Shown here piece by piece: positions 25,158 through 33,961 of a DNA stretch of 64,000 nucleotides (positions are counted from its first letter, which is position 1; every line of letters starts with the position of its first letter). The notes under the pieces were generated by a model. It was not told where the DNA came from, made no database searches, and saw only the letters and a program-made list of their open reading frames with translations. Origin of the DNA: JANPLN01 sp041736155 (GTDB lineage Bacteria; Bdellovibrionota; Bdellovibrionia; Bdellovibrionales; JAGQZY01); contig JBGSUL010000109.1 of NCBI GenBank assembly GCA_041736155.1, positions 1-64,000 on the forward strand. Direction: 5' to 3'. A program made the translations under genes and the position numbers.

Positions 25158-26162
25158 ATGCTACGTCTATTAACATCGATCTTAGGTCTACTTCTGAGTT
25201 TTCCAGCACACGCTCTGCTTATTAACGGAGCAGGCGCTTCTTTTCCTGCGCCAATTTATTCCAAGTGGTTTTTAGAATTTCAAAAGCAACAAGCCGATGT
25301 GCGGATTAATTATCAATCCATTGGCAGCGGCGCAGGTATTTCGCAAGTGATCAGTCAAACAGTGGACTTCGGTGCATCGGATGCTCCGATGAAAGATGAG
25401 GAGATGAAAAAATCTCACGTACCCATCCTGCACATCCCCACAGTTATGGGTGCAGTGACGATCAGCTACAATCTTCCCGAGTATCAAGGGGAATTAAAAC
25501 TCACGCCAATATTGATTGCGCAAATTTTTATGGGAAAAATCAAAACGTGGGATGATCCTGAGCTTCTTAAACTCAATCCCAACTTATCAGCTGTGCAACA
25601 AAAACATATTCTTGTCGTACAGAGATCTGATGGCAGTGGAACGACTTCGATTTTCACCGAGTATCTCAGCAAAGTGAGTGAAAGTTGGAAAAACGAAATC
25701 GGTCAGGGAAAATCAGTGAGCTGGCCGACAGGTTTAGGTGCCAAAGGGAATGAAGGCGTAAGTGGTGTTATAAAGCAAAATCCTGGTGCTATCGGGTATG
25801 TAGAATTGACATTTGCATTGGCGAATCAGTTACGTACCAGCGCTGTGCAAAACGCAGCGGGTCAGTTTGTGAAAGCCGATTTGGCCACAGTCACAGCCGC
25901 CGCAAAAGATATTAAAATCAGTGAAGATCTACGCATGTCGATTACCAACTCCGAAGCTAAGCAGGCGTATCCAATCAGTTCCTTCACCTATCTCTTAGTT
26001 CCACAAACAATGCCTAAAGAAAAAGGTCAGAAGATTTTAGAGTTTTTAAATTGGGCTCTTTCTCAAGGGCAGGCCATGACAGGAGTGATGCACTACGCTC
26101 CGCTTCCAGACAAAGTCGTTGCCAAAGCCAAGCTAAACATTCAAAAAATACAACTTCAATAG
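25158..26162 (+). CDS. pstS: Phosphate ABC transporter, substrate-binding protein
   Basis: This 334-residue periplasmic phosphate-binding protein has a signal peptide ending near residue 19. Phosphate-contact segments are visible: GAGASFPAPIY (24-34), SIGSGAGI (54-61), FGASDAPM (71-78) and RSDGSGTTSIFTEYL (156-170). It captures phosphate in the periplasm and hands it to PstCA. It is the first gene of pstSCAB, directly behind a Pho-box-like promoter, so phosphate-starvation induction by the PhoB encoded at 41675 is likely. No phoU lies in this operon. Confidence 0.97.
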   Translation: MLRLLTSILGLLLSFPAHALLINGAGASFPAPIYSKWFLEFQKQQADVRINYQSIGSGAGISQVISQTVDFGASDAPMKDEEMKKSHVPILHIPTVMGAVTISYNLPEYQGELKLTPILIAQIFMGKIKTWDDPELLKLNPNLSAVQQKHILVVQRSDGSGTTSIFTEYLSKVSESWKNEIGQGKSVSWPTGLGAKGNEGVSGVIKQNPGAIGYVELTFALANQLRTSAVQNAAGQFVKADLATVTAAAKDIKISEDLRMSITNSEAKQAYPISSFTYLLVPQTMPKEKGQKILEFLNWALSQGQAMTGVMHYAPLPDKVVAKAKLNIQKIQLQ

Positions 26163-26200
26163 GTAGTACGTTCCGAGATACTCCAGATGAGGTTGCGCCC

Positions 26201-27124
26201 GTGAGTTCTAAAGATCGCATTAAGAATAAACCGGACCTCGTTTTTTATTATTTCCATAAAACAATTGCATGGATGTTGGTGGCTTTGTTTGCAGCCATGC
26301 TGGTGGTTATTGGCAAAATGTCATGGCCTATCTTTCAACATCAAGGTTTGAGTTTTATCACCGGTACCGAATGGCTTCCGGCGCGAAAAATTTATGGAGC
26401 TTTGCCGTTTATTTACGGAACCGTGGTTACATCGTTTTTGGCCTTACTGATCGCAGTGCCGATGAGTATCAGCGTGGCATTATTTATTTCTGACATGGCA
26501 CCTCCACGTCTCGGTCGTGTGGTTGGTTTTTTTGTCGAGATGCTCGCGGCGATTCCGAGCATTGTTTATGGAATGTGGGCATTGTTTGTTCTTGTGCCTT
26601 TTTTACGAAGTGTGGTGCAGCCATTTCTGAACACCTACGTTAAATGGTTACCGTTTCTCAACGGGCCGCCGTTTGGTTTGGGAATGATGACTGCCGCCAT
26701 TGTTTTATCCATCATGATCATGCCGACGATTACTGCTATTTGTCGTGAGGTTTTTGCAGCGGTTCCCCAAGTGCAGAGAGATGCTGCGCGCGGCTTAGGT
26801 GCGGCCCGCTGGGAGGTTTTGCAATTGGCTGTGTTGCGTGCTTCTGTTCCAGGAATGATTGGCGCGGCCATTTTAGGTTTAGGACGCGCCTTGGGCGAAA
26901 CCATGGCGGTGACCATGGTGATCGGGAATGTCCCTAAAATCAGCCTTTATCTTTTTGAACCAGCACAAACCATGGCCAGTTTGCTGGCCAACCAATATGC
27001 CGAAGCTGATGGAGAGATGCATATCGCCGCTTTAACAGGCGTAGGGCTTCTTCTGTTTCTCGTGGCTTTGGTGGTGAATATGTTTGCGCGTTTGATTGTG
27101 TGGCGTGTGCGGAGGCGACAATGA
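26201..27124 (+). CDS. pstC: Phosphate ABC transporter permease
   Basis: This 307-residue inner-membrane permease has six core helices. It carries the EAA-type coupling loop (VQRDAARGLGAARWEVLQLAVL) and the PstC-specific ends ISVALFISDMAPP and LGRALGETMAVTMVIGN. GTG 26201 is taken as the start because GAGG precedes it by 8 bases. An earlier in-frame codon would lie inside pstS. It forms the channel with PstA. Confidence 0.95.
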   Translation: MSSKDRIKNKPDLVFYYFHKTIAWMLVALFAAMLVVIGKMSWPIFQHQGLSFITGTEWLPARKIYGALPFIYGTVVTSFLALLIAVPMSISVALFISDMAPPRLGRVVGFFVEMLAAIPSIVYGMWALFVLVPFLRSVVQPFLNTYVKWLPFLNGPPFGLGMMTAAIVLSIMIMPTITAICREVFAAVPQVQRDAARGLGAARWEVLQLAVLRASVPGMIGAAILGLGRALGETMAVTMVIGNVPKISLYLFEPAQTMASLLANQYAEADGEMHIAALTGVGLLLFLVALVVNMFARLIVWRVRRRQ

Positions 27125-27945
27125 GTTGGCGTCTTTTTAAAAACACAGCCATGCTGTTCATCGTGCGGTTTTTCGCCATCATGGGAGCCTTGCCCTTTTT
27201 CTTGATTACATTTTATGTTTTTTATAAAGGTTTTGGCGCTTTGAACTGGGATTTTTTTACGCAAATCCCGAAACCACCCGGCGAAAACGGCGGTGGTATT
27301 GCCAATGCCCTCTGGGGAACATGCCAGATGGTCGGTGTGGCGATCATCGTTGCTGTGCCGTGGGGGCTCGTTGCGGGGCTTTATCTCAGTGAATTTGGTC
27401 GCGGCAAAACAGCTTTCTTTTTGCGCATGGCTGTGGATTTACTCACGAGTGTTCCCTCCATTGTGGTGGGGATTTTTATTTACAGTTTAATCGTAGTGAA
27501 TGTGGGACATTTTTCCGGTTGGGCAGGGGCTTTGGCACTGGCAACGATCATGTTACCGTTTATCGCACGTTCTTCGGAAGAGATGTTTCGTCTCGTTCCG
27601 CAAACCGTGCGTGAAGCGGGACTGGCTTTGGGTTTACCTCGGTGGAAAGTGACCTACTTTATTATTTTCCCCACAGCCTTCAAGGGTGTGATGACGTCCA
27701 TCATGTTGGCGGTAGCTCGTGTGACTGGTGAAACAGCGCCGCTGCTTTTTACAGCTTTGGGAAATCAATTTTATAATCATAGTTTAGCGGAGCCAACGGC
27801 CTCTCTCCCTGTGCAAGTTTATAATTTTGCTGCGAGTGGTTTTGAAGATCTTCAGAGACAAGCTTGGGCCGGAGCCTTGGTGTTGGTGCTTTTTGTGTTA
27901 ACCGTAAATTTGGCGACGCGCCTGTTGTTGCGCCAAAAAATGTAA
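27121..27945 (+). CDS. pstA: Phosphate ABC transporter permease
   Basis: This 274-residue permease has six helices. Typical PstA features are GLVAGLYLSEFGRG, LTSVPSIVVGIFIYSLIV, the coupling loop VREAGLALGLPRWKVTYFIIFPTAFKG and ARVTGETAPLLFTALGNQF. Its ATG overlaps the pstC stop (ATGA), and GGAGG lies 6 bases upstream within pstC. It pairs with PstC in the membrane. Confidence 0.95.
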   Translation: MSWRLFKNTAMLFIVRFFAIMGALPFFLITFYVFYKGFGALNWDFFTQIPKPPGENGGGIANALWGTCQMVGVAIIVAVPWGLVAGLYLSEFGRGKTAFFLRMAVDLLTSVPSIVVGIFIYSLIVVNVGHFSGWAGALALATIMLPFIARSSEEMFRLVPQTVREAGLALGLPRWKVTYFIIFPTAFKGVMTSIMLAVARVTGETAPLLFTALGNQFYNHSLAEPTASLPVQVYNFAASGFEDLQRQAWAGALVLVLFVLTVNLATRLLLRQKM

Positions 27946-27961
27946 GTGAGAGGTTAAGAGT

Positions 27962-28714
27962 ATGGCGATTCGTACAGAAAATTTAAACGCTTGGTTTGGC
28001 GACAATCAAGTGCTTAAAAATATTTCCCTCCGTGCCAATGACAAAGAAGTTTTAGCTTTGATTGGTCCTTCTGGTTGCGGTAAGTCGACTTTTTTACGCT
28101 GTCTCAATCGTCTGCATGAGGAGACACCCAAGGCGTATAGTAAAGGTGCTGTTTATCTGGGAGATGAAAATATCAATGATCCATCTGTAGACTCTGTCAA
28201 AGTACGGCGCAAAGTCGGGATGGTTTTTCAAAAACCGGTCCCTTTTCCTGGGCTGAGTATTTTTGAGAACGTGACTATAGGTTTAAAGTTGAGCGGCATT
28301 CACAACAAATCAGTTCTTAAAGAAGAAGCTCAAGAGGCTTTAGAAAAGGCGGCGTTGTGGGAAGAAGTAAAAAATAAATTAGATCAGCCAGGGACAAGTC
28401 TTTCGGGCGGTCAACAGCAACGCTTATGCATTGCGCGCGCGTTGGCCATGAAACCACCTATTTTACTATTAGATGAACCAACCAGTGCTCTCGATCCAAT
28501 TTCGACGGCGGGCATTGAAGAGTTGATCGGCAAACTCAAAAAGAATGTGACTATATTAATTGTGACCCACAACATGCATCAAGCTCAACGAGTGGCAGAT
28601 CGCACGGCGTTCTTTTACTTAGGCGATTTGATCGAAGTGGATACGACAGAGAAGATTTTTAAGTCTCCTCAGCGCACCGAAACTCAACGTTACATTTCTG
28701 GACGCTTCGGGTAG
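27962..28714 (+). CDS. pstB: Phosphate ABC transporter ATP-binding protein
   Basis: This 250-residue cytoplasmic ATPase has every catalytic element intact: Walker A GPSGCGKST (35-43), Q-loop VGMVFQKPVPFP, signature LSGGQQQR (147-154), Walker B LLLDEPT with the catalytic Glu (171), and switch His VTHNMHQ (203). The C-terminal TQRYISGRFG is the usual PstB ending. It powers phosphate import through PstCA. It serves as the active reference for the degenerate homologue at 40233. Confidence 0.97.
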   Translation: MAIRTENLNAWFGDNQVLKNISLRANDKEVLALIGPSGCGKSTFLRCLNRLHEETPKAYSKGAVYLGDENINDPSVDSVKVRRKVGMVFQKPVPFPGLSIFENVTIGLKLSGIHNKSVLKEEAQEALEKAALWEEVKNKLDQPGTSLSGGQQQRLCIARALAMKPPILLLDEPTSALDPISTAGIEELIGKLKKNVTILIVTHNMHQAQRVADRTAFFYLGDLIEVDTTEKIFKSPQRTETQRYISGRFG

Positions 28715-28793
28715 ACCTTTTTTGATGCGGATTTGTGTCTTTTCTGCTAAATCGCCTTAAACAAGGACATTAACCTCATTCGAAAGGTCCCTC

Positions 28794-30506
28794 GTGATCG
28801 CAGAACTTTTGCGTCGTAAACCCATTGGTCAAGCCGTTAAAGATAGTGATTATGAAGAGGGTCATATTTCTGAGCATGGCCTTAAGAGATCGTTAACTGT
28901 ATTAGATCTCACTTCGTTTGGTGTGGCTGCTGTTATTGGTGCCGGAATATTTTCAACCATCGGTTCGGCGGCTTACAACGGTGGGCCAGCGGTTTCTCTG
29001 CTTTTTGTTTTTACAGCCATTGCCTGCGGGTTTTCGGCCCTTTGTTATGCGCAGTTTGCTTCGACCATTCCGGCATCGGGGTCAGCGTACACGTATGCAT
29101 ACGCGAGCCTTGGCGAACTGATCGCGTGGGTGATTGGCTGGACGCTGATCATGGAATACGCCATTGGTAATATTGCTGTCGCTATTTCGTGGAGCGATTA
29201 TTTTACCGCTTTGTTGTATCAGTACAATATTCCTTTTCCGGCTTATTTTTCGATGGATTTTATGACTGCCAAAAAAGGTTACGAATTGGTGCAGCCATTG
29301 TTGGCTTCGGGACTGTCTTTGGAAGATCTTGCCAGCCACGATGTTTCACAGAGTGCCGTACTCGCTTACGATGCGTATCGAACAGCACCACATATTTTGG
29401 GAGTTCCGCTGGTTGGCGATTTGCCCGCTGTGGGTATCAATATTTTTGCTACATGGATTGTCTACATTGGGATCAAAGAATCAAAACAAGTCGCCAATGC
29501 GATGGTTTTATTAAAAATTCTTGTCGTGTTTTTAGTGATTGGTGTGGGAGCTTTTTATATTGAACCCAAAAATTTAACTCCTTTTGCTCCCAATGGCTTG
29601 AGTGGTGTGCTCAAGGGCGTCTCCGGCGTGTTTTTTGCCTACATCGGGTTTGATGCGATATCGACGACGGCAGAAGAATGTAAAAATCCTCGACGTGATT
29701 TACCGCGCGCCATGTTTTACGCTCTCAGTATTTGTACTGTTCTGTATGTCTTGATTTCACTCGTGGTGACCGGGGTGGTTTCTTATAAACATTTAAATGT
29801 GGGCGACCCGCTGGCCTATGTTTTTGGTCCCGAAGGCGCCAATGTGCCGTGGGTGTCGGCGATTGTCAGTGGCAGTGCCGTGATTGCTTTGTTCAGTGTG
29901 CTTTTGGTTTTTCAACTGGGTCAACCGCGTATTTGGATGGTGATGGGGCGTGATGGTCTTTTGCCGAAAAAATTTGCCGAGCTTCATCCTAAATACAAAA
30001 CGCCGTGGTTTTCCACCATTCTCACCGGTGTTTTGGTAGGGCTTCCGTGTTTATTTATGAACCTGACGGAGGTGACAGATCTCTCGAGTATTGGAACTCT
30101 GTTTGCTTTCTTCTTGGTGTCCATGGGTGTTTTGTTTATGGACCGCAAACAGGCCAAATTTAAAGTTCCATACCTCAATGGCCGCTGGTTTTTTCCGCCA
30201 CTTTTTGTAGGGTTGTTTTATTATATTTTTTCATCGCGCCCTGAGCTCTTGGATTTTTCTGCTCCATTGGGTGAGCAGCTGATTTTTAGTATTTATTTTT
30301 TACTGATGTTGGCGCTGACGATTCTGACAGTGGTGAAACAGTGGTCACTCATTCCCATTTTAGGAGCGACGACTTGCAGTTATTTGATGGCCGAGCTTGG
30401 CGCTGTCAACTGGATACGTTTTGCTATGTGGTTGGTGCTGGGTATGGTGATCTATGTTTTCTACGGGTATCACCACAGCAAATTGCATAAAAAAAGGAGA
30501 GCTTAA
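28794..30506 (+). CDS. APC superfamily amino acid permease (CAT/YfnA-like)
   Basis: This 570-residue transporter has about 12-14 helices. The first helix has the unwound GAGIF substrate motif (AAVIGAGIFSTIGSAAYNGGPAV); later segments are FAYIGFDAISTTAEECKNPRRDLPRAM and QPRIWMVMGRDGLLPKKFAELHPKYKTPWFS, typical of cationic or neutral amino acid CAT-like carriers. A periplasmic loop of about 45 residues between helices 4 and 5 (VQPLLASGLSLEDLASHDVS...) makes it longer than usual. GTG 28794 has AAGG 6-7 bases upstream. It would import amino acids, an apt trait for a peptide-fed lifestyle. Confidence 0.92.
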   Translation: MIAELLRRKPIGQAVKDSDYEEGHISEHGLKRSLTVLDLTSFGVAAVIGAGIFSTIGSAAYNGGPAVSLLFVFTAIACGFSALCYAQFASTIPASGSAYTYAYASLGELIAWVIGWTLIMEYAIGNIAVAISWSDYFTALLYQYNIPFPAYFSMDFMTAKKGYELVQPLLASGLSLEDLASHDVSQSAVLAYDAYRTAPHILGVPLVGDLPAVGINIFATWIVYIGIKESKQVANAMVLLKILVVFLVIGVGAFYIEPKNLTPFAPNGLSGVLKGVSGVFFAYIGFDAISTTAEECKNPRRDLPRAMFYALSICTVLYVLISLVVTGVVSYKHLNVGDPLAYVFGPEGANVPWVSAIVSGSAVIALFSVLLVFQLGQPRIWMVMGRDGLLPKKFAELHPKYKTPWFSTILTGVLVGLPCLFMNLTEVTDLSSIGTLFAFFLVSMGVLFMDRKQAKFKVPYLNGRWFFPPLFVGLFYYIFSSRPELLDFSAPLGEQLIFSIYFLLMLALTILTVVKQWSLIPILGATTCSYLMAELGAVNWIRFAMWLVLGMVIYVFYGYHHSKLHKKRRA

Positions 30507-30515
30507 GGCTCTCCT
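30495..30515. terminator. Hairpin at the end of the permease gene
   Basis: AGGAGAGC and GCTCTCCT form a perfect 8-bp stem with a 5-base loop overlapping the permease stop codon. The A-run lies upstream, so the T-run would be on the minus strand. Termination of plus-strand transcripts is possible but not typical. Confidence 0.45.
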
Positions 30516-30616
30516 GAAGATACTGACTCTGTTTGAGTTGTGAATTATTGCGCAGTTTTAAGGCACACTTCGCAATGCATTAATTGCTTATCGAAAGCCG
30601 CAAAAACGACGAAAAA

Positions 30617-30645
30617 TTGACATCATAGAGCGTGCTCGGTATCAA
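30617..30645 (+). promoter_or_regulatory. Sigma70-like promoter of hppA
   Basis: TTGACA (30617-30622) and TATCAA (30640-30645) are separated by 17 bp. The expected transcript start is near 30652, about 35 bases before the hppA ATG. Confidence 0.65.
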
Positions 30646-30687
30646 AAGAAGTTCGCATAGATTTTAAAAAGTAAAAAGGTGGTCCAG

Positions 30688-32751
30688 ATGACAATCGAAT
30701 CTCTTCTTCATACTCCTGCCATTGCGGGTGTTATTGGCCTCGTTGTGGCGATGGCTCTCTACATTCGCATGAAAGCACAACCCGCGGGCAACGAAACCAT
30801 GAATCGTATTGCCGGTTATGTGCGCGAAGGCTCCATGGCTTTTTTGGTGCGCGAATACAAAGTTCTCGCTGTGTACTCAGTGGTGGTCAGTATCGTCTTG
30901 GGTGTTTGCATCGGTTGGGTTTCCTCTATGAGTTTTGTGCTGGGCGCTTTCTTGAGTTTACTCGCCGGCTTCTTTGGAATGAAAGCGGCAACCTACGCAA
31001 ACGTGCGCACGACACAAGCTGCGGCTACTGGTTCAAAAGCCAAAGCATTGTTGGTGGCCCTCGATGGTGGCGCGGTGATGGGGTTCTCTGTCGCTGGTTT
31101 AGGTTTGATCGGCCTCGGTGTTCTTTACACAATTTACCAAGGGACTAACGATTTAGGAACTGTTCTTCATTCGTTTGCCGTGGGGGCCAGTTCCATCGCT
31201 CTCTTTGCGCGTATTGGTGGTGGAATTTACACGAAAGCTGCTGATGTAGGTGCTGATATTGCTGGTAAGGTGATTCAAGGTATTCCCGAAGATGATCCCC
31301 GTAATCCAGGTGTGATCGCCGATAACGTTGGCGACAACGTCGGTGATGTGGCGGGAATGGGCGCCGATATTTATGAGTCCATGGTGGCAGCCATTGTTTC
31401 AGCCATGGCCATTGCTTTAACAATTGCTCCTGAGAAATTATCTGCATTGATCACAACGTCAGCGGAAAGTTCACAATTGGTTGGCGCGATGCTGCCACTC
31501 GTTCTTTCAGCTGTGGGTTTAGCTATTTCTGTGGTGGTGATTTTTGCGGCTCGCATGTGCTCTTCGGCAAGCCCCGCAGTGGTTTTGCGCGCGAGCTTAA
31601 TGGTGCCGCCGATTCTTCTCACCTTGGCCTGTGCAATTTTATTACCTGTCTTTGGAATTTCCCAAAACGTAACGGTGGCTCTAGCGGCCGGTGCTTTTGG
31701 TGGCGCGCTCATCGGTCTCATCACTGAGTACTACACAGCGGCTCGTCCTATTCGTTTAGTCGCTGAGGCGGCGATCACGGGCCCAGGCACAGCAGTGATT
31801 CGTGGTTTGGCTGTGGGTATGGAGTCGGTAGCGATTCCCACGCTGATTGTGGTTTTGGCGGCGTACATCGCAGATCAAGCCCTCGGTCTTTACGGTATCG
31901 CTCTCTCGGCAGTAGGTATGCTCGCCGGAACAGCCGTGGTTATGACGGTGGATGCTTATGGTCCGATCGCCGATAACGCTGGTGGGATTTCTGAAATGAG
32001 TGGTCTCGGTAAAAATGTTCGCGATATCACAGACGAACTCGATGCCGTCGGAAACACCACCGCGGCCATCGGTAAAGGCTTTGCGATTGGTTCTGCAATT
32101 TTAACAGTGCTTGCCCTTTTCTCTGCTTTCAATATGGAAGTGAATCACACACGCGCATTAAAAGGTATGGCAGCGATGTCATTAGAACTTACGTCATCGG
32201 GTGTGTTAATCGGTATTTTGATCGGTTCCATTCTTCCATTCCTTGTCGGAGCGACAACGATGACAGCGGTGGGTAAAGCGGCTGGAAAAATCGTCGAAGA
32301 AATTCGTCGCCAGTTTAAAGAAATCCCAGGGTTGATGGAAGGCAAAGCAGAACCAGAGCCTGCGAAGATCGTGGATATTGCCACACGTGCTGCTCTTTAT
32401 GAAATGATTGTTCCTGGTCTCATAGCAGTCCTCGCGCCGGTGGCGATTGGTTGGATTCTTGGACCACAAGCTCTTGCGGGAATGTTGGCGGGAGCCTTGG
32501 CGGTAGGTGCATCCATGGCACTGTTTATGGCCAATGCCGGTGGTGCGTGGGATAATGCGAAAAAATTTATCGAGAAGGGTGGTCTTCCAGGACATCCTAA
32601 AGGATCGGATACGCATAAAGCGGCAGTTGTTGGTGACACTGTTGGTGATCCATTCAAAGATACATCGGGACCTGGCGTGGCTATTTTGATCAAGGTAATG
32701 TCGGTTGTCTCGTTGATGATTGCGCAATTAATTGCAACAATTGGTGGATAG
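30688..32751 (+). CDS. hppA: Membrane pyrophosphatase, K+-dependent type
   Basis: This 687-residue integral membrane enzyme of about 16 helices hydrolyses pyrophosphate and pumps H+ or Na+. Signature acidic motifs are present: DVGADIAGKV, IPEDDPRNPGVIADNVGDNVGD, ISEMSGLGKNVRDITDELDAVGN and GDTVGDPFKDTSGP. In the K+-selectivity segment GNTTAAIGKG, the position that is Lys in K+-independent enzymes is Ala, which points to a K+-dependent form; these include Na+ pumps. ATG 30688 is preferred to GTG 30679 because AGGTGG precedes it by 5 bases. It recovers energy from biosynthetic pyrophosphate. Confidence 0.96.
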   Translation: MTIESLLHTPAIAGVIGLVVAMALYIRMKAQPAGNETMNRIAGYVREGSMAFLVREYKVLAVYSVVVSIVLGVCIGWVSSMSFVLGAFLSLLAGFFGMKAATYANVRTTQAAATGSKAKALLVALDGGAVMGFSVAGLGLIGLGVLYTIYQGTNDLGTVLHSFAVGASSIALFARIGGGIYTKAADVGADIAGKVIQGIPEDDPRNPGVIADNVGDNVGDVAGMGADIYESMVAAIVSAMAIALTIAPEKLSALITTSAESSQLVGAMLPLVLSAVGLAISVVVIFAARMCSSASPAVVLRASLMVPPILLTLACAILLPVFGISQNVTVALAAGAFGGALIGLITEYYTAARPIRLVAEAAITGPGTAVIRGLAVGMESVAIPTLIVVLAAYIADQALGLYGIALSAVGMLAGTAVVMTVDAYGPIADNAGGISEMSGLGKNVRDITDELDAVGNTTAAIGKGFAIGSAILTVLALFSAFNMEVNHTRALKGMAAMSLELTSSGVLIGILIGSILPFLVGATTMTAVGKAAGKIVEEIRRQFKEIPGLMEGKAEPEPAKIVDIATRAALYEMIVPGLIAVLAPVAIGWILGPQALAGMLAGALAVGASMALFMANAGGAWDNAKKFIEKGGLPGHPKGSDTHKAAVVGDTVGDPFKDTSGPGVAILIKVMSVVSLMIAQLIATIGG

Positions 32752-32752
32752 G

Positions 32753-33268
32753 ATGCAAGTGATGAGAACTGTGAAAAAGTACTTTACGATTTTAATGTGT
32801 TTTCTCGGTCTGGGCGCTGCAGGTTACGTGTTTGTTTCGTACTACAGTTTTATTTTTGCAAAACATGTCGAAGGGCAAGTTTATGAGATTACCCGAGTCA
32901 ATCAACCCAACTTGGTTGTTGGTTCAGCGGCATCGGGAGTATTGAATCCTGATTTGATGCATTCGTACGCTGTCGCTATTCGTAATGTGACGGGTGAAAT
33001 ATTCACGGCAAGTGCCAATGACCGTCAGTGGGCGGTTGTGCAAAAAGGTATCTGCGTAAATGCGACTTTTTATCCCTATCCTCCATGGGATCTTAAAAAG
33101 AACGGAACATATTCTGGAGCGCGAATGAATCGTATGTTTGAATGCCCTCAAGAGTACAAAAGCTTAAGTCCTCTTCCGAGCGGACAGCCATCAGGAGCGC
33201 AAGAACAACAGACGTTAGAAGTTCCGGTAGGTGCAGAGGTGAACTCTCAGTCAAATCCTCCGCAGTAA
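32753..33268 (+). CDS. Membrane-anchored protein of unknown function
   Basis: The protein has 171 residues, with an N-terminal membrane helix (TILMCFLGLGAAGYVFVSYYSFIF) followed by a periplasmic domain. This contains YEITRVNQPNLVVGS, SYAVAIRNVTGEIFTASANDRQWAVVQKG and CVNATFYPYPPWDL. The beta-rich domain is small and ends in a Gln/Ser/Pro-rich tail. It starts 1 bp after the hppA stop, so it is almost certainly co-transcribed and may interact with the pyrophosphatase, though no such partner is known to me. ATG 32762 is an alternative start. Confidence 0.7.
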   Translation: MQVMRTVKKYFTILMCFLGLGAAGYVFVSYYSFIFAKHVEGQVYEITRVNQPNLVVGSAASGVLNPDLMHSYAVAIRNVTGEIFTASANDRQWAVVQKGICVNATFYPYPPWDLKKNGTYSGARMNRMFECPQEYKSLSPLPSGQPSGAQEQQTLEVPVGAEVNSQSNPPQ

Positions 33269-33288
33269 TTACATTTACGAACTGCGAG

Positions 33289-33747
33289 TTAGGGAATTGT
33301 GCTGGAAAGAGTAAAGGACATCACAATAAGGCCAAGGCCGTTGGCCGCTTGACCACAATGGCGCTCGTTGCGATCCCGCGCTTGCAATGTGAGTGGCGTG
33401 CCATCCGCCTTCGTTTCAAGAATAAAATGCTCAGTCGTATCATCTGAAAAGACGTTGTAAACGGCAATTGTACTATCCGCGATGGAATTGGCAATTCGTG
33501 CAGCTTTAAATGTCTCTATCGTTTTTTTAGACTCGGTCTCTTGCGTGGTTCTCGTTAACAAGGTGACATCGCCCGTTTTCATTATAGTAAAAGACTGCTT
33601 TTGAAGAGCCGTTGAAGCGTAAACCTGATCGGTATCCTGGAGAGTGTTTCCATTCGAGCATCTCACGGATTCGATCATGTAAACATCTTGAGCCCACGCT
33701 TGCGAAACTGTAAAAATCATCGACACAGCAAGTAGAAATTTCATCAT
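33289..33747 (-). CDS. Small secreted protein of unknown function
   Basis: This 152-residue exported protein has a signal peptide ending at SQAWA/Q. ATG 33747 (or 33744) follows AAGGGG by 8 bases. The mature part is beta-rich (YMIESVRCSNGNTLQ, FTIMKTGDVTLLTRTTQE, EHFILETKADGTPL), with two Cys likely forming one disulfide. No family is recognised. It converges on the hppA operon. Confidence 0.65.
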   Translation of the reverse strand: MMKFLLAVSMIFTVSQAWAQDVYMIESVRCSNGNTLQDTDQVYASTALQKQSFTIMKTGDVTLLTRTTQETESKKTIETFKAARIANSIADSTIAVYNVFSDDTTEHFILETKADGTPLTLQARDRNERHCGQAANGLGLIVMSFTLSSTIP

Positions 33748-33961
33748 TTGAGTAACCCCTTCGATTGCCTTCTCTTTAACGCTTCTGCCAATCATATGAG
33801 CAATCCAGGTGCCAAAAAACGTCGCTTAAAAAGGCAAAGTGACCATCTTCGTCTTTTGAGGATGCTTTTATTCGCTGAGAAGGCTTCAGGGAGGGTTCGG
33901 CGAAGGCACATGAACTGCAAATATCACCCATGGGAATAGACCGTATGTAGAAGGAGCGTTC

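Noticed and set aside
26051..26200. N-terminal extension of pstC into pstS
   Set aside because: The reading frame is open but it duplicates pstS coding DNA; GTG 26201 has a ribosome site and the normal PstC length.
33748..33939. 63-codon plus-strand ORF between the secreted-protein gene and the Gly-rich protein
   Set aside because: Overlaps the leader of the divergent gene, has no ribosome site, and its basic composition looks like chance.
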